Shown piece by piece: positions 23,458-30,672 of a DNA stretch of 64,000 bases; the first letter of the stretch is position 1, and every line of letters starts with the position of its first letter. A program made the translations under genes and the position numbers. The notes under the pieces were generated by a model that ran no database searches, was not told where the DNA came from, and saw nothing but the letters and a program-made list of their open reading frames with translations. Source of the DNA: an uncultured Allosphingosinicella sp. (GTDB taxonomy: Bacteria > Pseudomonadota > Alphaproteobacteria > Sphingomonadales > Sphingomonadaceae); the NCBI GenBank assembly GCA_934539295.1, contig CAKTCN010000013.1, positions 1 through 64,000 of the forward strand, in the 5' to 3' direction.

Positions 23458-24852
23458 ATGGCTGAGACCAATTTCGACGTGATCGTCATCGGCGCGGGGC
23501 CGGGTGGCTATGTGGCCGCGATCCGGGCTGCGCAGCTGGGGCTGAAGGTCGCCTGTGCGGAGAGCCGGCCGACGCTGGGCGGCACCTGCCTCAATGTCGG
23601 CTGCATCCCGTCCAAGGCTTTGCTGCACGCGTCCGAGCGCTTCCACGAGGCGCATGACGGTACGCTGGCGAAGCTGGGCGTCAAGCTGGAGGGCGCGAGC
23701 GTCGATCTTGACGCGATGCACAAGTACCGCACCGATGCGGTCGTCGGCCTGACCGGCGGCGTCGAGTTCCTGTTCAAGAAGAACAAGATCGAGTGGCTGA
23801 AGGGTCTGGCGACCTTCACCGGTGCCAACAGCATCGAGGTGAATGGGCAGGCTTACACGGCCAAGAACATCGTGGTCGCGACCGGTTCGTCGGTGACCCC
23901 GCTACCGGGTGTCGAGATCGACCATAAGGTGGTGGTGGATTCCACCAGCGCGCTCGAACTGCCGGCCGTGCCGGAGCATCTCGTCGTGATCGGCGGCGGC
24001 GTGATCGGGCTGGAGCTCGGATCGGTGTGGAAGCGCCTGGGTGCCAAGGTGACCGTCGTCGAATATCTCGACCAGATCCTGCCCGGCATGGATGGCGAGG
24101 TCCGCAAGGAAGCCGCCAAGATCTTCAAGAAGCAGGGCTTCGAGTTCAAGACCGGCACCAAGGTGACGGGCGTCGCGGTGAACGGCGATCGTGCCACCGT
24201 GACGGTCGAGCCGGCCGCCGGCGGCGCGGCCGAGACGATCGAGGCGAGCCATGTGCTGGTCGCGATCGGCCGCCGTCCGAACACCGAAGGGCTGGCGATC
24301 GAGAAGGCCGGCCTGACGCTCAACCAGCGCAACCAGATCGAGACCGATCATGATTTCGCGACGTCCGTGCCCGGCATCTGGGCGATCGGCGACGTGATTC
24401 CCGGCCCGATGCTCGCCCACAAGGCCGAGGACGAGGGCATTGCGGTGGCCGAGAATATCGCGGGGCTGACCGGCATCGTGAACCACGATCTGATCCCCGG
24501 CGTGGTCTATACCAGCCCCGAGATCGCCTCCGTCGGCCTGACCGAGGAAGCGGCCAAGGCGCAGGGCGAGATCAAGGTCGGCAAGTTCCCGATGCTCGCC
24601 AACAGCCGCGCCAAGGCGCTGCAGGAGAAGGACGGCTTCGTGAAGGTCATCGCCGACGCGAAGACCGATCGCGTGCTGGGCGTCCACATCATCGCGTCGG
24701 TCGCCGGCACGATGATCGCGCAGGTGGTGCAGGCGATGGAATTCGGCGCCACGAGCGAGGACATCGCCTACACCTGCCATGCGCATCCGACGCACAATGA
24801 GGCGATCAAGGAAGCCGCCATGGGCGTGCTTGGCAAGCCACTGCATATTTGA
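23458..24852 (+). CDS. lpd: Dihydrolipoyl dehydrogenase (E3)
   Basis: E3 re-oxidises the dihydrolipoyl arm of 2-oxoacid dehydrogenase complexes and makes NADH. The 464-residue flavoprotein has FAD-binding VIVIGAGPGGYVAAIRAAQ at the N terminus, then the redox-active disulfide in GGTCLNVGCIPSKALL. The NAD-binding site is VVIGGGVIGLELGSVW. The C-terminal catalytic dyad His-x4-Glu is in CHAHPTHNEAIKEA. The ATG at 23458 is preceded by an in-frame GTG; GAAGAGG supplies the ribosome site. It ends the suc operon and is followed by a strong terminator. Confidence 0.96.
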   Translation: MAETNFDVIVIGAGPGGYVAAIRAAQLGLKVACAESRPTLGGTCLNVGCIPSKALLHASERFHEAHDGTLAKLGVKLEGASVDLDAMHKYRTDAVVGLTGGVEFLFKKNKIEWLKGLATFTGANSIEVNGQAYTAKNIVVATGSSVTPLPGVEIDHKVVVDSTSALELPAVPEHLVVIGGGVIGLELGSVWKRLGAKVTVVEYLDQILPGMDGEVRKEAAKIFKKQGFEFKTGTKVTGVAVNGDRATVTVEPAAGGAAETIEASHVLVAIGRRPNTEGLAIEKAGLTLNQRNQIETDHDFATSVPGIWAIGDVIPGPMLAHKAEDEGIAVAENIAGLTGIVNHDLIPGVVYTSPEIASVGLTEEAAKAQGEIKVGKFPMLANSRAKALQEKDGFVKVIADAKTDRVLGVHIIASVAGTMIAQVVQAMEFGATSEDIAYTCHAHPTHNEAIKEAAMGVLGKPLHI

Positions 24853-24878
24853 GGCGGGTCGGCTCTAAAAGGTTCGAA

Positions 24879-24905
24879 GGGGCTGGCGATGCGCCGGCCC
24901 CTTTT
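24879..24905 (+). terminator. Rho-independent terminator after lpd
   Basis: The stem GGGGCTGGC / GCCGGCCCC with a short GATGC loop is followed directly by TTTTTATTT. It lies 26 bases after the lpd stop and should end the suc operon transcript. Confidence 0.85.
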
Positions 24906-24917
24906 TATTTGTGCATC

Positions 24918-24950
24918 GTCATACCTGACATGATCCGGCATCCCGCTTCC
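24918..24950. repeat. Degenerate intergenic repeat (GTCAT-x-CTGA...GATCCGG type)
   Basis: The stretch GTCATACCTGACATGATCCG and the following CATCCCGCTTCC resemble a second copy at 63172-63203 (GTCACACCGGACCTGATCCG, then TTCCGCTTC). Both are between genes. The remaining 24951-25185 holds no frame I can support, only the leader of the next gene. Confidence 0.4.
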
Positions 24951-25185
24951 TTTGGCGCCGCGGGAGAGAAGACCTCGAAGCCAAGATCATGTCCGCGTGA
25001 GGTGTGGGGGACAGCGCGGCAGTCGCTGATCGCCTCCAGTCCCGCCGCCTTCAACAACTTACCGCATCATCAACTCGGTTCATCGACCCCGCGCAGGGCG
25101 TTGCGGATCGTTGTTTTAGGTTAATGAAACTGTGGCCAGAAGGCGGGCGTTGGTTCGGCAAGTTGTTTCAGGAAGGAACCTGGTT

Positions 25186-25494
25186 ATGCGTAAAGTTGCT
25201 CTCACCGTCGCTGCTGCCGCTATGGCGCTCCCCGTCGCGATGCCGGCTCCGGCCGCCGCGCAGGGTTATTACAATGGCAAGACCTGGCGCGATGGCCAGG
25301 GGCGTCTTCGCTGCAAAAAGCCGAACGGCACGACCGGCCTGATCGTCGGTGCGGCAGGCGGCGCCCTGGTTGGCCGCGCGATCGATACGCGTGGCGAGCG
25401 TACCACCGGTACCGTTCTTGGTGCCGCAGCCGGCGCCCTGCTCGGCCGCCATGTCGAGCGTAATGCCGGCAGCAAGGGTCGTTACTGCCGCTGA
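25186..25494 (+). CDS. Secreted glycine-zipper protein
   Basis: This is a 102-residue protein with a signal peptide (MRKVALTVAAAAMALPVAM, cleavage after AAA or AQG). The mature region has YYNGKTWRDGQGRLRCKKPNG, then two glycine-zipper hairpins: GLIVGAAGGALVGRAID and GTVLGAAAGALLGRHVE. Glycine-zipper proteins of this type sit in the envelope and may insert into the outer membrane. The ATG at 25186 has an AGGAAGGAA site 8 bases upstream and begins the signal peptide, so the longer frame from 25132 is not used. Two mature cysteines could pair. Function unknown. Confidence 0.75.
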   Translation: MRKVALTVAAAAMALPVAMPAPAAAQGYYNGKTWRDGQGRLRCKKPNGTTGLIVGAAGGALVGRAIDTRGERTTGTVLGAAAGALLGRHVERNAGSKGRYCR

Positions 25495-25500
25495 AATAAG

Positions 25501-25523
25501 AGGGGCGCCTAACCGGCGCCCCT
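25501..25523 (+). terminator. Strong hairpin after the glycine-zipper gene
   Basis: The 9-bp stem AGGGGCGCC / GGCGCCCCT has a TAACC loop and starts 6 bases after the stop. There is no clear T-run. Confidence 0.6.
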
Positions 25524-25543
25524 CCAGTATGCGTAACAAGTAG

Positions 25544-25573
25544 AGGCCGGCTCAATGATGAGCCGGCCTTTTC
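25544..25573 (+). terminator. Terminator hairpin between convergent genes
   Basis: The stem AGGCCGGCTC / GAGCCGGCCT with loop AATGAT is followed by TTTT on the plus strand. It ends at the stop codon of the convergent minus-strand gene and probably serves both. Confidence 0.75.
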
Positions 25574-25574
25574 C

Positions 25575-26165
25575 TTATGCGTTGCGGTCGCCGCTGCTCT
25601 CTGCAGCCGCGGCCTTGCGGGCCCGCGGCTTGGATGCGGCCTTCGGCGTGTCGGTGCCAGCCTTGGCACGCTTGGGCGCGGCCGTTTTGGCCTTCGGCTT
25701 CGATGCCGCACTGCTCGTGGTCGTGTCGCTTGCCTTGGCCTTCGCCTTGCCGGCGCTCGCTTTCGGCGCGGCTTTCTTCGCGGCGGACTTCGTGCTCTTC
25801 CTGGCAGCCGGCTTGCGTGCCGGCTTGGAAGCAAGTGTTTCTTCCTCGCTGCCCATCAGCTTGCGCACGGCGTCGGTCGCGGCACCGATGATCGCCGCCC
25901 CGATCTTGCTGGCATTGTCGGCGGTGCTGGTTGCGGCTTTCTCCGCTTCCTTGCCGGCCTGTTTGACGTTGCTGCGAAACTTCTTGTTGGCGGTAAGCGC
26001 AGCGGCAGCCGTCACCAGGCCTGCCGCGAACATGTTGCGAGCGACCGGGTTCTTGGCGAGCTCTGCCGCTTTCTGGCCAGCCTCCCGCAGGCTGTCGGTG
26101 AATTGCTCGCTAGTGGTCTTGGAGCGAGGTTCGCCGCCGCCCTTTTCGTTGTCCGACTCTGCCAT
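25575..26165 (-). CDS. Histone H1-like Lys/Ala-rich protein with a helical N-terminal domain
   Basis: The 196-residue protein has two parts. Residues 1-105 include a helical segment (EQFTDSLREAGQKAAELA) and an Ala-rich hydrophobic stretch (NMFAAGLVTAAAALTANKKF). From about 110 onward it is a Lys/Ala/Pro-rich tail with AAKKAAPKASAGKAKAK-type repeats, like histone H1 or AlgR3-type DNA-binding tails. The tail should bind nucleic acid; the role of the first half is unclear. Upstream on the same strand is GGAAC-N16-CGTC, one base off the EcfG stress-promoter consensus. It heads toward the two terminators at its 3' end. Confidence 0.7.
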   Translation of the reverse strand: MAESDNEKGGGEPRSKTTSEQFTDSLREAGQKAAELAKNPVARNMFAAGLVTAAAALTANKKFRSNVKQAGKEAEKAATSTADNASKIGAAIIGAATDAVRKLMGSEEETLASKPARKPAARKSTKSAAKKAAPKASAGKAKAKASDTTTSSAASKPKAKTAAPKRAKAGTDTPKAASKPRARKAAAAESSGDRNA

Positions 26166-26200
26166 TGCCGTCTCCAGCTATTTATAACCGAAGCGTAACA

Positions 26201-26225
26201 GACGTGCGGACCGGGCAACGGTTCC
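26201..26225 (-). promoter_or_regulatory. Probable EcfG-type promoter (one mismatch)
   Basis: Read on the minus strand it is GGAAC, 16 bases, CGTC. It lies 36-60 bases upstream of the ATG of the H1-like gene at 26165. The consensus is GGAAC-N16/17-CGTT. Confidence 0.5.
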
Positions 26226-26281
26226 CTGCGAGCCTGATCGATCGAGACGGATCAGGCTCTGCGAGGGTGGGCGCAGGACGA

Positions 26282-26578
26282 TCAGCCGCGGCCGCCGCCT
26301 TGTGTTTCGTCATAGCGCTCGCCCCGCTCGGCGGTCGGCGCATCGGGTTCGCTACCGCTGGGCGAGCGCTCGCCCGTGCCCTGGTGATGCTGCTGGTTCT
26401 CGCTCTGGCCGTATCCACCCGTGCCGCTGCTCCCGCCGGCCTGGTCGAGATCGGCAGGCGAGATGCCGCCAACCTGCGCAACGCCGGGCGTCCCGCCCTG
26501 CACCTGCGGCTGAATGTCGCTGCGGCCATATTCGTCGCGGTCGATACTGACGCCGGCCTGCTTGTCCTCGTTCATCAT
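26282..26578 (-). CDS. Hydrophilin-like Gly-rich small protein
   Basis: This 98-residue protein shows no fold that I recognise. About 21 of 98 residues are Gly, most others are polar or charged, and there is no hydrophobic core, signal or membrane segment (for example GGSSGTGGYGQSENQQHHQG). That composition fits the hydrophilin class of disordered, osmotic- or desiccation-induced proteins. Two adjacent ATGs (26578 and 26575) follow GGAGAG; the second has the better spacing. A perfect EcfG consensus lies upstream at 26603-26628, supporting stress control. I infer a protectant role from composition only. Confidence 0.65.
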   Translation of the reverse strand: MMNEDKQAGVSIDRDEYGRSDIQPQVQGGTPGVAQVGGISPADLDQAGGSSGTGGYGQSENQQHHQGTGERSPSGSEPDAPTAERGERYDETQGGGRG

Positions 26579-26602
26579 CACTCTCCAAATCGTTGAGGTG
26601 CG

Positions 26603-26628
26603 AACGAAGCGATTTCCCGCGGAGTTCC
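26603..26628 (-). promoter_or_regulatory. EcfG-type general stress promoter (perfect consensus)
   Basis: On the minus strand the sequence is GGAAC, 17 bases, CGTT, an exact match to the alphaproteobacterial EcfG (SigT) consensus. The -10 element is about 25 bases upstream of the start of the 98-residue Gly-rich protein, leaving a short leader that contains its ribosome site. Confidence 0.75.
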
Positions 26629-26702
26629 GGACCGCAAGCACGTTTGGATAGGCTGGCTCACCTCGACGAGGATCGAGGCGATGCCCCACCCGGCGCGCGG
26701 TG

Positions 26703-26918
26703 TCAGATATTCTCGTCGCGATCGATCGGTCGATCGACCGCGTGGTCGATATTGCGGGCGCCATGTTCCGGCTCCTGTCCGCCGCCGCCGACCGAGTCGC
26801 TGTCGAAATCCTCCGCCGGGTTGCCGCCACCCCCGGCTCCCGACCCGCTGCCATGGACCTCGCCGGTTTTGGGATCGAAACTGGCACGGTGACCGCGTTC
26901 GCTATTTTCGGGGCTCAT
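26703..26918 (-). CDS. Second small Gly-rich hydrophilic protein
   Basis: The 71-residue protein has about 20 percent Gly and a high charged content, with GSGSGAGGGGNPAEDFDSD and GGGGQEPEHG. It has no membrane segment or signal. Composition resembles that of the neighbouring 98-residue protein at 26578, suggesting the same hydrophilin-like, probably disordered character. Its ATG at 26918 overlaps the stop of the 46-residue upstream gene by 4 bases (ATGA), and GAAGGAAG supplies a ribosome site, so both are translated from one message. The true function is unknown. Confidence 0.6.
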   Translation of the reverse strand: MSPENSERGHRASFDPKTGEVHGSGSGAGGGGNPAEDFDSDSVGGGGQEPEHGARNIDHAVDRPIDRDENI

Positions 26919-27055
26919 GCGACTTCCTTCAACTTGCGTGCCGCAGCCTCGGCCTTCAGCAATCTTTTCTCCTGCTGAATGCGCTGCAGCTGTTCGTCAT
27001 ACAGGCCGCGTGCCCGGCCTTGCGGCTCGGGGACACCTCCTTGCTCCTTCATCAT
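26915..27055 (-). CDS. Small 46-residue helical basic protein
   Basis: The frame encodes 46 residues, mostly a charged amphipathic helix (YDEQLQRIQQEKRLLKAEAA then ARKLKEVA). I do not recognise it. The double ATG at 27055 and 27052 follows GGAGAG. Its end overlaps the start of the 71-residue gene, so it is the first gene of a two-gene unit. A near-consensus EcfG promoter (GCAAC-N16-CGTT) lies about 42 bases upstream. The longer frame reported from 27343 has no start context and overlaps the divergent DUF2721 gene. Confidence 0.55.
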   Translation of the reverse strand: MMKEQGGVPEPQGRARGLYDEQLQRIQQEKRLLKAEAAARKLKEVA

Positions 27056-27096
27056 CTCTCTCCATGCCGCCTCTTGAGAGGCGATCGAGCATATAG

Positions 27097-27121
27097 AACG
27101 CGGGCGGATGCGCTTCGTTGC
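27097..27121 (-). promoter_or_regulatory. Probable EcfG-type promoter (one mismatch)
   Basis: On the minus strand it reads GCAAC, 16 bases, CGTT, upstream of the two-gene unit starting at 27055. The only deviation from consensus is C for G at the second base of the -35 element. Confidence 0.5.
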
Positions 27122-27170
27122 CGCGGCAAGTGTTGCGCGAGTGCGCCCGGCATCCCTATGCTGACCGACG

Positions 27171-27680
27171 ATGACAGAAACGAGCATCGACACCATCGCG
27201 GGCATCATCCAGCTGTCCATCGCCCCCGTCTTCCTGCTGGCGGGTATCGGCGGTATCCTGAACGTCGTGGCGCAGCGCCTGGCGCGCGTGGTCGACCGTG
27301 CGCGCAAGCTGGAGGCGGACCTGGATGAGATTGGCGGGGCCATTCCGCCGGTCTACCGGGCCGAGCTCAAGGTGCTGGATCAACGCATGGGCATGTGCCA
27401 CGGCGCCATCGGCCTGTGCACCACCGGCGCCTTACTGGTCTGTATCGTCATCGTGGTGCTGTTCGTCGCCGACCTGATCGTGCTCGACTTCGCCGTGCCG
27501 GTGTCGTTGCTGTTCATTGGCGCGATGCTGAGTGTGAGCCTGGGCCTGATGCTGTTCCTGGCCGAGGTCACGATCGCCACGCGTTCCGTGCGGGTGAGCG
27601 ATCAATATGTCCGCCACCGCCGCTGGATGCGGTTCCGCGGGGACGATCTGCCCGGCATCGGGCACCGTCCGGAAGAGTGA
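27171..27680 (+). CDS. DUF2721 family membrane protein
   Basis: The 169-residue inner-membrane protein has three hydrophobic segments: about residues 8-32 (IIQLSIAPVFLLAGIGGILN), 78-102 (GALLVCIVIVVLFVADLIVL) and 107-130. Between the first two is a charged cytoplasmic linker beginning ARVVDRARKLEADLDE. This arrangement and the linker text fit DUF2721, a family of unknown function. The start is at the ATG 27171. It is divergent from the small-protein unit at 27055 and may share its intergenic control region. Confidence 0.75.
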   Translation: MTETSIDTIAGIIQLSIAPVFLLAGIGGILNVVAQRLARVVDRARKLEADLDEIGGAIPPVYRAELKVLDQRMGMCHGAIGLCTTGALLVCIVIVVLFVADLIVLDFAVPVSLLFIGAMLSVSLGLMLFLAEVTIATRSVRVSDQYVRHRRWMRFRGDDLPGIGHRPEE

Positions 27681-27782
27681 TCCATGCCCTAATGGCCCGG
27701 AAAGGTCGAAGGGCCGCCGAACCGAAGTTCGACGACCCTCCTAACATGGTCAGCGGCCGGAAGCTCCAGCCCGGGAGACCGG

Positions 27783-27807
27783 AAAAAGCCTAGATAAACT
27801 TAGGCTT
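27783..27807 (-). terminator. Rho-independent terminator of the small minus-strand transcript
   Basis: On the minus strand the stem AAGCCTA / TAGGCTT with loop AGTTTATC is followed by three more T residues (five in a row in all). The hairpin overlaps the TAA stop of the 18-codon frame, so ribosome position and termination could influence each other. Confidence 0.65.
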
Positions 27808-27856
27808 CAGTCCCCCGAACGAGCAGAACCGACCTCTGTGCTGAACCATGAGACAT
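27800..27856 (-). CDS. 18-residue open frame behind a maximal Shine-Dalgarno site
   Basis: The frame runs from ATG at 27856 to TAA at 27800-27802 and encodes MSHGSAQRSVLLVRGTEA. I recognise no family; it is too short for composition tests. The reason to list it is its setting. A 14-base sequence AAAGGAGGTGATCC (27858-27871), which should pair with the entire 3' tail of 16S rRNA, lies at ideal spacing. A sigma70-like promoter is upstream and an intrinsic terminator overlaps the stop. After the stop the same frame stays open for 36 more codons to a TAG, which may be chance. It could be a leader peptide, a true microprotein or a regulatory RNA. Confidence 0.5.
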   Translation of the reverse strand: MSHGSAQRSVLLVRGTEA

Positions 27857-27857
27857 C

Positions 27858-27871
27858 GGATCACCTCCTTT
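27858..27871 (-). promoter_or_regulatory. Extended 14-base Shine-Dalgarno sequence
   Basis: On the minus strand AAAGGAGGTGATCC is the exact complement of the conserved 16S rRNA 3' end (GGATCACCTCCTTT). The GGAGG core is 7 bases from the ATG at 27856. Most genes in this window match only 4-6 bases. Confidence 0.8.
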
Positions 27872-27891
27872 CGCTTGTTGAAGATGTCCCA

Positions 27892-27920
27892 AGTATGATT
27901 CGCCGCGATTCGCGGATCAA
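27892..27920 (-). promoter_or_regulatory. Sigma70-like promoter for the small transcript
   Basis: On the minus strand TTGATC, 17 bases, CATACT, with optimal spacing. A short palindrome CCGCGAATCGCGG lies in the spacer. Transcription from about 27885 to the terminator at 27783 would give an RNA of about 100 bases. Confidence 0.5.
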
Positions 27921-28016
27921 GACTTGAACGAAAAAACTTTTTGGATAATCTCTTTCACTTCGCGCAGAAACTGGCTGAGCCAAGCCCACTGGCCCTTGCC
28001 GCGTGCGAGATCACCC

Positions 28017-28547
28017 TCAACTTCGGCAGTCTTCGACGACGCGTGCTACTTCGGCCCAGGCGGGAAGTACGAGCATGCGCTGCCCCGGTGCCTGGATCGT
28101 GAAACGGCCGCGGCTGAAGGCCAGGCCGTCGAGCAAAGGGTCGGTGGCGGCGAGCGTTGCGCTAGAATAAGCGATAGGCTGTGCCTCAACCGTAAGCGGG
28201 AGGCTGCGTGCCCCGAAGGAGGTGCGGACCGTCATGGCGCCCCGCACCTGTCCATCGAGCGAAAGGCGCACCTGACGCGACGGATCGCAGCGCACAATGA
28301 ACAAAGGATTGGCCTCCGACGCGCCGAAGCGGGCGGCCGTTCCTCCATTGCCTTCGCGGTCATAGGACCAGGTGCCGGGCGTGAGGGGGACATCGCGCCA
28401 GTCCGCGGATGCGGGCGGAGGGGGCGGAAGCGTGGGTGCAGGCTGCGGTGCAGGCTGGGCCGGCGCGGGCGGGGCAGGGTCCACCTGCGGCACGCAACCG
28501 GCGAGCATCGCTGCACTGGCAAGCATCAGAACATGGGTACGCGTCAT
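28017..28547 (-). CDS. Proline-rich predicted lipoprotein
   Basis: The 176-residue protein starts MTRTHVLMLASAAMLAGC, a lipoprotein signal with lipobox LAGC. It is followed by a Pro/Ala-rich linker (VDPAPPAPAQPAPQPAP) at about 20-45 that could span the periplasm. The C-terminal domain (about 50-176) is beta-rich, with GTWSYDREGNGGTAARFG, IVRCDPSRQVRLSL and MTVRTSFGARSLPLTV. It has paired cysteines in IVRCDPS and VEDCRS. I recognise no named family. A GGAGGAA site 5 bases before the ATG supports the start. It is divergent from recJ, with 135 bases between the two starts. Confidence 0.65.
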   Translation of the reverse strand: MTRTHVLMLASAAMLAGCVPQVDPAPPAPAQPAPQPAPTLPPPPPASADWRDVPLTPGTWSYDREGNGGTAARFGASEANPLFIVRCDPSRQVRLSLDGQVRGAMTVRTSFGARSLPLTVEAQPIAYSSATLAATDPLLDGLAFSRGRFTIQAPGQRMLVLPAWAEVARVVEDCRS

Positions 28548-28682
28548 TACTTCCTCCGCCTTGGCCTCTCTGTCGAAACAGCAAGGCCGCGCTTTCGATC
28601 CGGCGGCGGCTCCTCGCGCTTTTCCACATCTTTTGCAAAGCACAGGATTCACTGAAGCGCGCCAATGGGTTAGACAGGGCGA

Positions 28683-30476
28683 GTGAACCTTTATCGCCCC
28701 GCTTCCGATTTTGCGCATGTATGCGGCGTGTCGCGCTCCATCCTCGGCCAGCCGTGGCGATGGCGCAGGTCCGCCATGGATGCGGGTGACGAGGGCTTCG
28801 TGCCCGACGACCTGGTCGACCAGCTGCTGCTGGCGCGCGGGGTGGCGCGTGGTGATCTGGAGCAGCACCGGGCGCCTACCATTCGCGGGTTCATGCCCGA
28901 TCCCTCCATTTTCCGCGACATGGATGCGGCGGCCGAGCGTCTCGCCGACGCAGTGGACCGGGGCGAGGCGGTCACCATCTTCGGCGACTATGACGTGGAT
29001 GGGGCGACCTCGGCGGCGCTGCTGATCCGGTTGCTGCGGCACTTGGGGCTGAGCCCGTCGGCCTACATCCCCGACCGCCTGATGGAGGGCTACGGCCCCT
29101 CGGGTGAGGCGCTGGTCCGGATCGCGGAAAACGGGGCGCAGCTCATTGTCACGGTGGATTGCGGCGCGCAGGCGTTCGAGGCGCTGGACATGGCGAGAAG
29201 CGCAGGGGTGGAGGTGATCGTGGTCGATCACCACAAATGCGCGAGCACGCTGCCGAAGGCGCTGGCGCTGGTCAATCCGAACCGGCTGGACGAAGAACCA
29301 CATGCCGCAGCGCACGGGCACATGGCTGCGGTGGGCGTATGCTTCCTCCTGGGGGCGGCGCTGGTGCGGACGCTGCGCGGAAGGGGGTTCTTCGCCAACC
29401 GCACAGAGCCGAAGCTCGTCGAATTGCTCGACATCGTCGCTTTGGGCACGGTCGCGGACGTGGCGCAGCTGCGCGGGCTCAATCGCGCGTTCGTGGCGCA
29501 GGGCCTCAAGGTCATGGCGCAGCGGCGCAACATCGGCTTGTCGGCGCTGATCGATGCATCGCGATTAACCCGCGCGCCGACCTGCACCGACCTCGGTTTC
29601 GCGCTGGGGCCGCGGATCAATGCCGGCGGCAGGGTAGGCAAGTCCGATCTCGGCGTGCGCCTGCTTACAACGGAAGATCCGGAGGAGGCGCAGGCGATCG
29701 CGGCCGAACTGGAGAGGTTCAACGAGGAACGGCGCGCCATCGAGGCCATCGTGTCGGAAGCCGCCGATGCGCTGTGCGCTTCGCAGGCGAACCGGGCCGT
29801 GGCGGTGGTTGCGGGCCAAGGCTGGCACCCGGGTGTGATCGGTATCGTCGCCGGGCGGCTAAAGGAAAAGCTCGGCAAGCCCGCCATCGTGATCGCACTG
29901 GACGGCGAAGGCACCGGCAAGGGGTCGGGCCGATCGATATCGGGCGTCGACCTGGGTGCGGCCGTGCTGGCGGCCAAGGATAGCGGGCTGCTGGTGGCAG
30001 GCGGCGGCCATGCCATGGCAGCGGGCCTGACGGTTGCCGCCGACAAGGTCGATGCCCTGGCGGACTTCCTGGACGAACGGCTTGCAAGCGATGTGGCAGC
30101 AGGACGCGACGGGCGGGCGTTGCTGGTCGATGCAGTGCTGGCGCCGGGCGGAGTATGTCCGGACCTTTGCGAGGCCCTGGATGGTGGCGGACCTTATGGC
30201 GCCGGCTGGCCTGCGCCGCGCGTAGCCGCCGGGCCGGTCAAGGTCGTCAAGGCGGACGTAGTCGGCAACAACCACCTGCGCCTGATCGTGGCGGGCGATG
30301 ACGGGCGTAGGATCAAGGCCGTGGCGTTCCGAATGGCCGACAGCCTGCTCGGCCAGGCGCTGCTTGCCGCACCACCTGGGCGCAAGCTGTGGATCGCCGG
30401 CAGGGTCAAGCGTGACGACTGGGGCGACCGCCCGACGGCCGAAATGCACCTGGAGGATGCAGCTTTCATCGATTGA
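28683..30476 (+). CDS. recJ: Single-stranded-DNA exonuclease RecJ
   Basis: RecJ is a 5'-3' single-strand exonuclease used in recombination and mismatch repair. The 597-residue protein has the DHH phosphoesterase motifs: FGDYDVDGATSAALL near residue 100, the VDCGAQA region near 160, and VDHHK near 185. The DHHA1 domain then has the GSGRSISGVDLGAAV region and GGGHAMAAGLTV near 440. A C-terminal OB-type domain follows. The GTG start at 28683 opens the first long conserved stretch but has only a weak ribosome site. The tRNA-Glu gene lies 75 bases downstream. Confidence 0.93.
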   Translation: MNLYRPASDFAHVCGVSRSILGQPWRWRRSAMDAGDEGFVPDDLVDQLLLARGVARGDLEQHRAPTIRGFMPDPSIFRDMDAAAERLADAVDRGEAVTIFGDYDVDGATSAALLIRLLRHLGLSPSAYIPDRLMEGYGPSGEALVRIAENGAQLIVTVDCGAQAFEALDMARSAGVEVIVVDHHKCASTLPKALALVNPNRLDEEPHAAAHGHMAAVGVCFLLGAALVRTLRGRGFFANRTEPKLVELLDIVALGTVADVAQLRGLNRAFVAQGLKVMAQRRNIGLSALIDASRLTRAPTCTDLGFALGPRINAGGRVGKSDLGVRLLTTEDPEEAQAIAAELERFNEERRAIEAIVSEAADALCASQANRAVAVVAGQGWHPGVIGIVAGRLKEKLGKPAIVIALDGEGTGKGSGRSISGVDLGAAVLAAKDSGLLVAGGGHAMAAGLTVAADKVDALADFLDERLASDVAAGRDGRALLVDAVLAPGGVCPDLCEALDGGGPYGAGWPAPRVAAGPVKVVKADVVGNNHLRLIVAGDDGRRIKAVAFRMADSLLGQALLAAPPGRKLWIAGRVKRDDWGDRPTAEMHLEDAAFID

Positions 30477-30551
30477 GGCGCTTGACCGAGGGAGTTCAGT
30501 CACCTAAGTCGCCCTCCATTCCGGCGCTTCGCCTTGTGCGGGCACAGGCAT

Positions 30552-30626
30552 GGCCCCTTCGTCTAGCGGTTAGGACGCGGCCCTTTCACGGCTGAAACAC
30601 GGGTTCGATTCCCGTAGGGGTCACCA
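30552..30626 (+). tRNA. tRNA-Glu (TTC anticodon)
   Basis: The 75-base gene folds as a full cloverleaf. The acceptor stem GGCCCCT pairs with AGGGGTC (one G-U), the anticodon loop is CTTTCAC with anticodon TTC, the T loop is TTCGATT, and CCA is encoded. Confidence 0.95.
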
Positions 30627-30672
30627 TCTCTTGCCAGGGGCGCCGGAACAGCCTTTTCCTGCCGGAGCCTTC

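Noticed and set aside
27783..27856. Amino-acid attenuation leader peptide
   Set aside because: The 18-codon frame has no run of one amino acid, and no biosynthetic gene follows on that strand; the convergent DUF2721 gene lies there instead.
27858..27871. Fragment of a 16S rRNA gene end on the plus strand (GGATCACCTCCTTT)
   Set aside because: Only 14 bases match and nothing upstream resembles 16S rRNA. The match is better read as an extended Shine-Dalgarno site on the minus strand.
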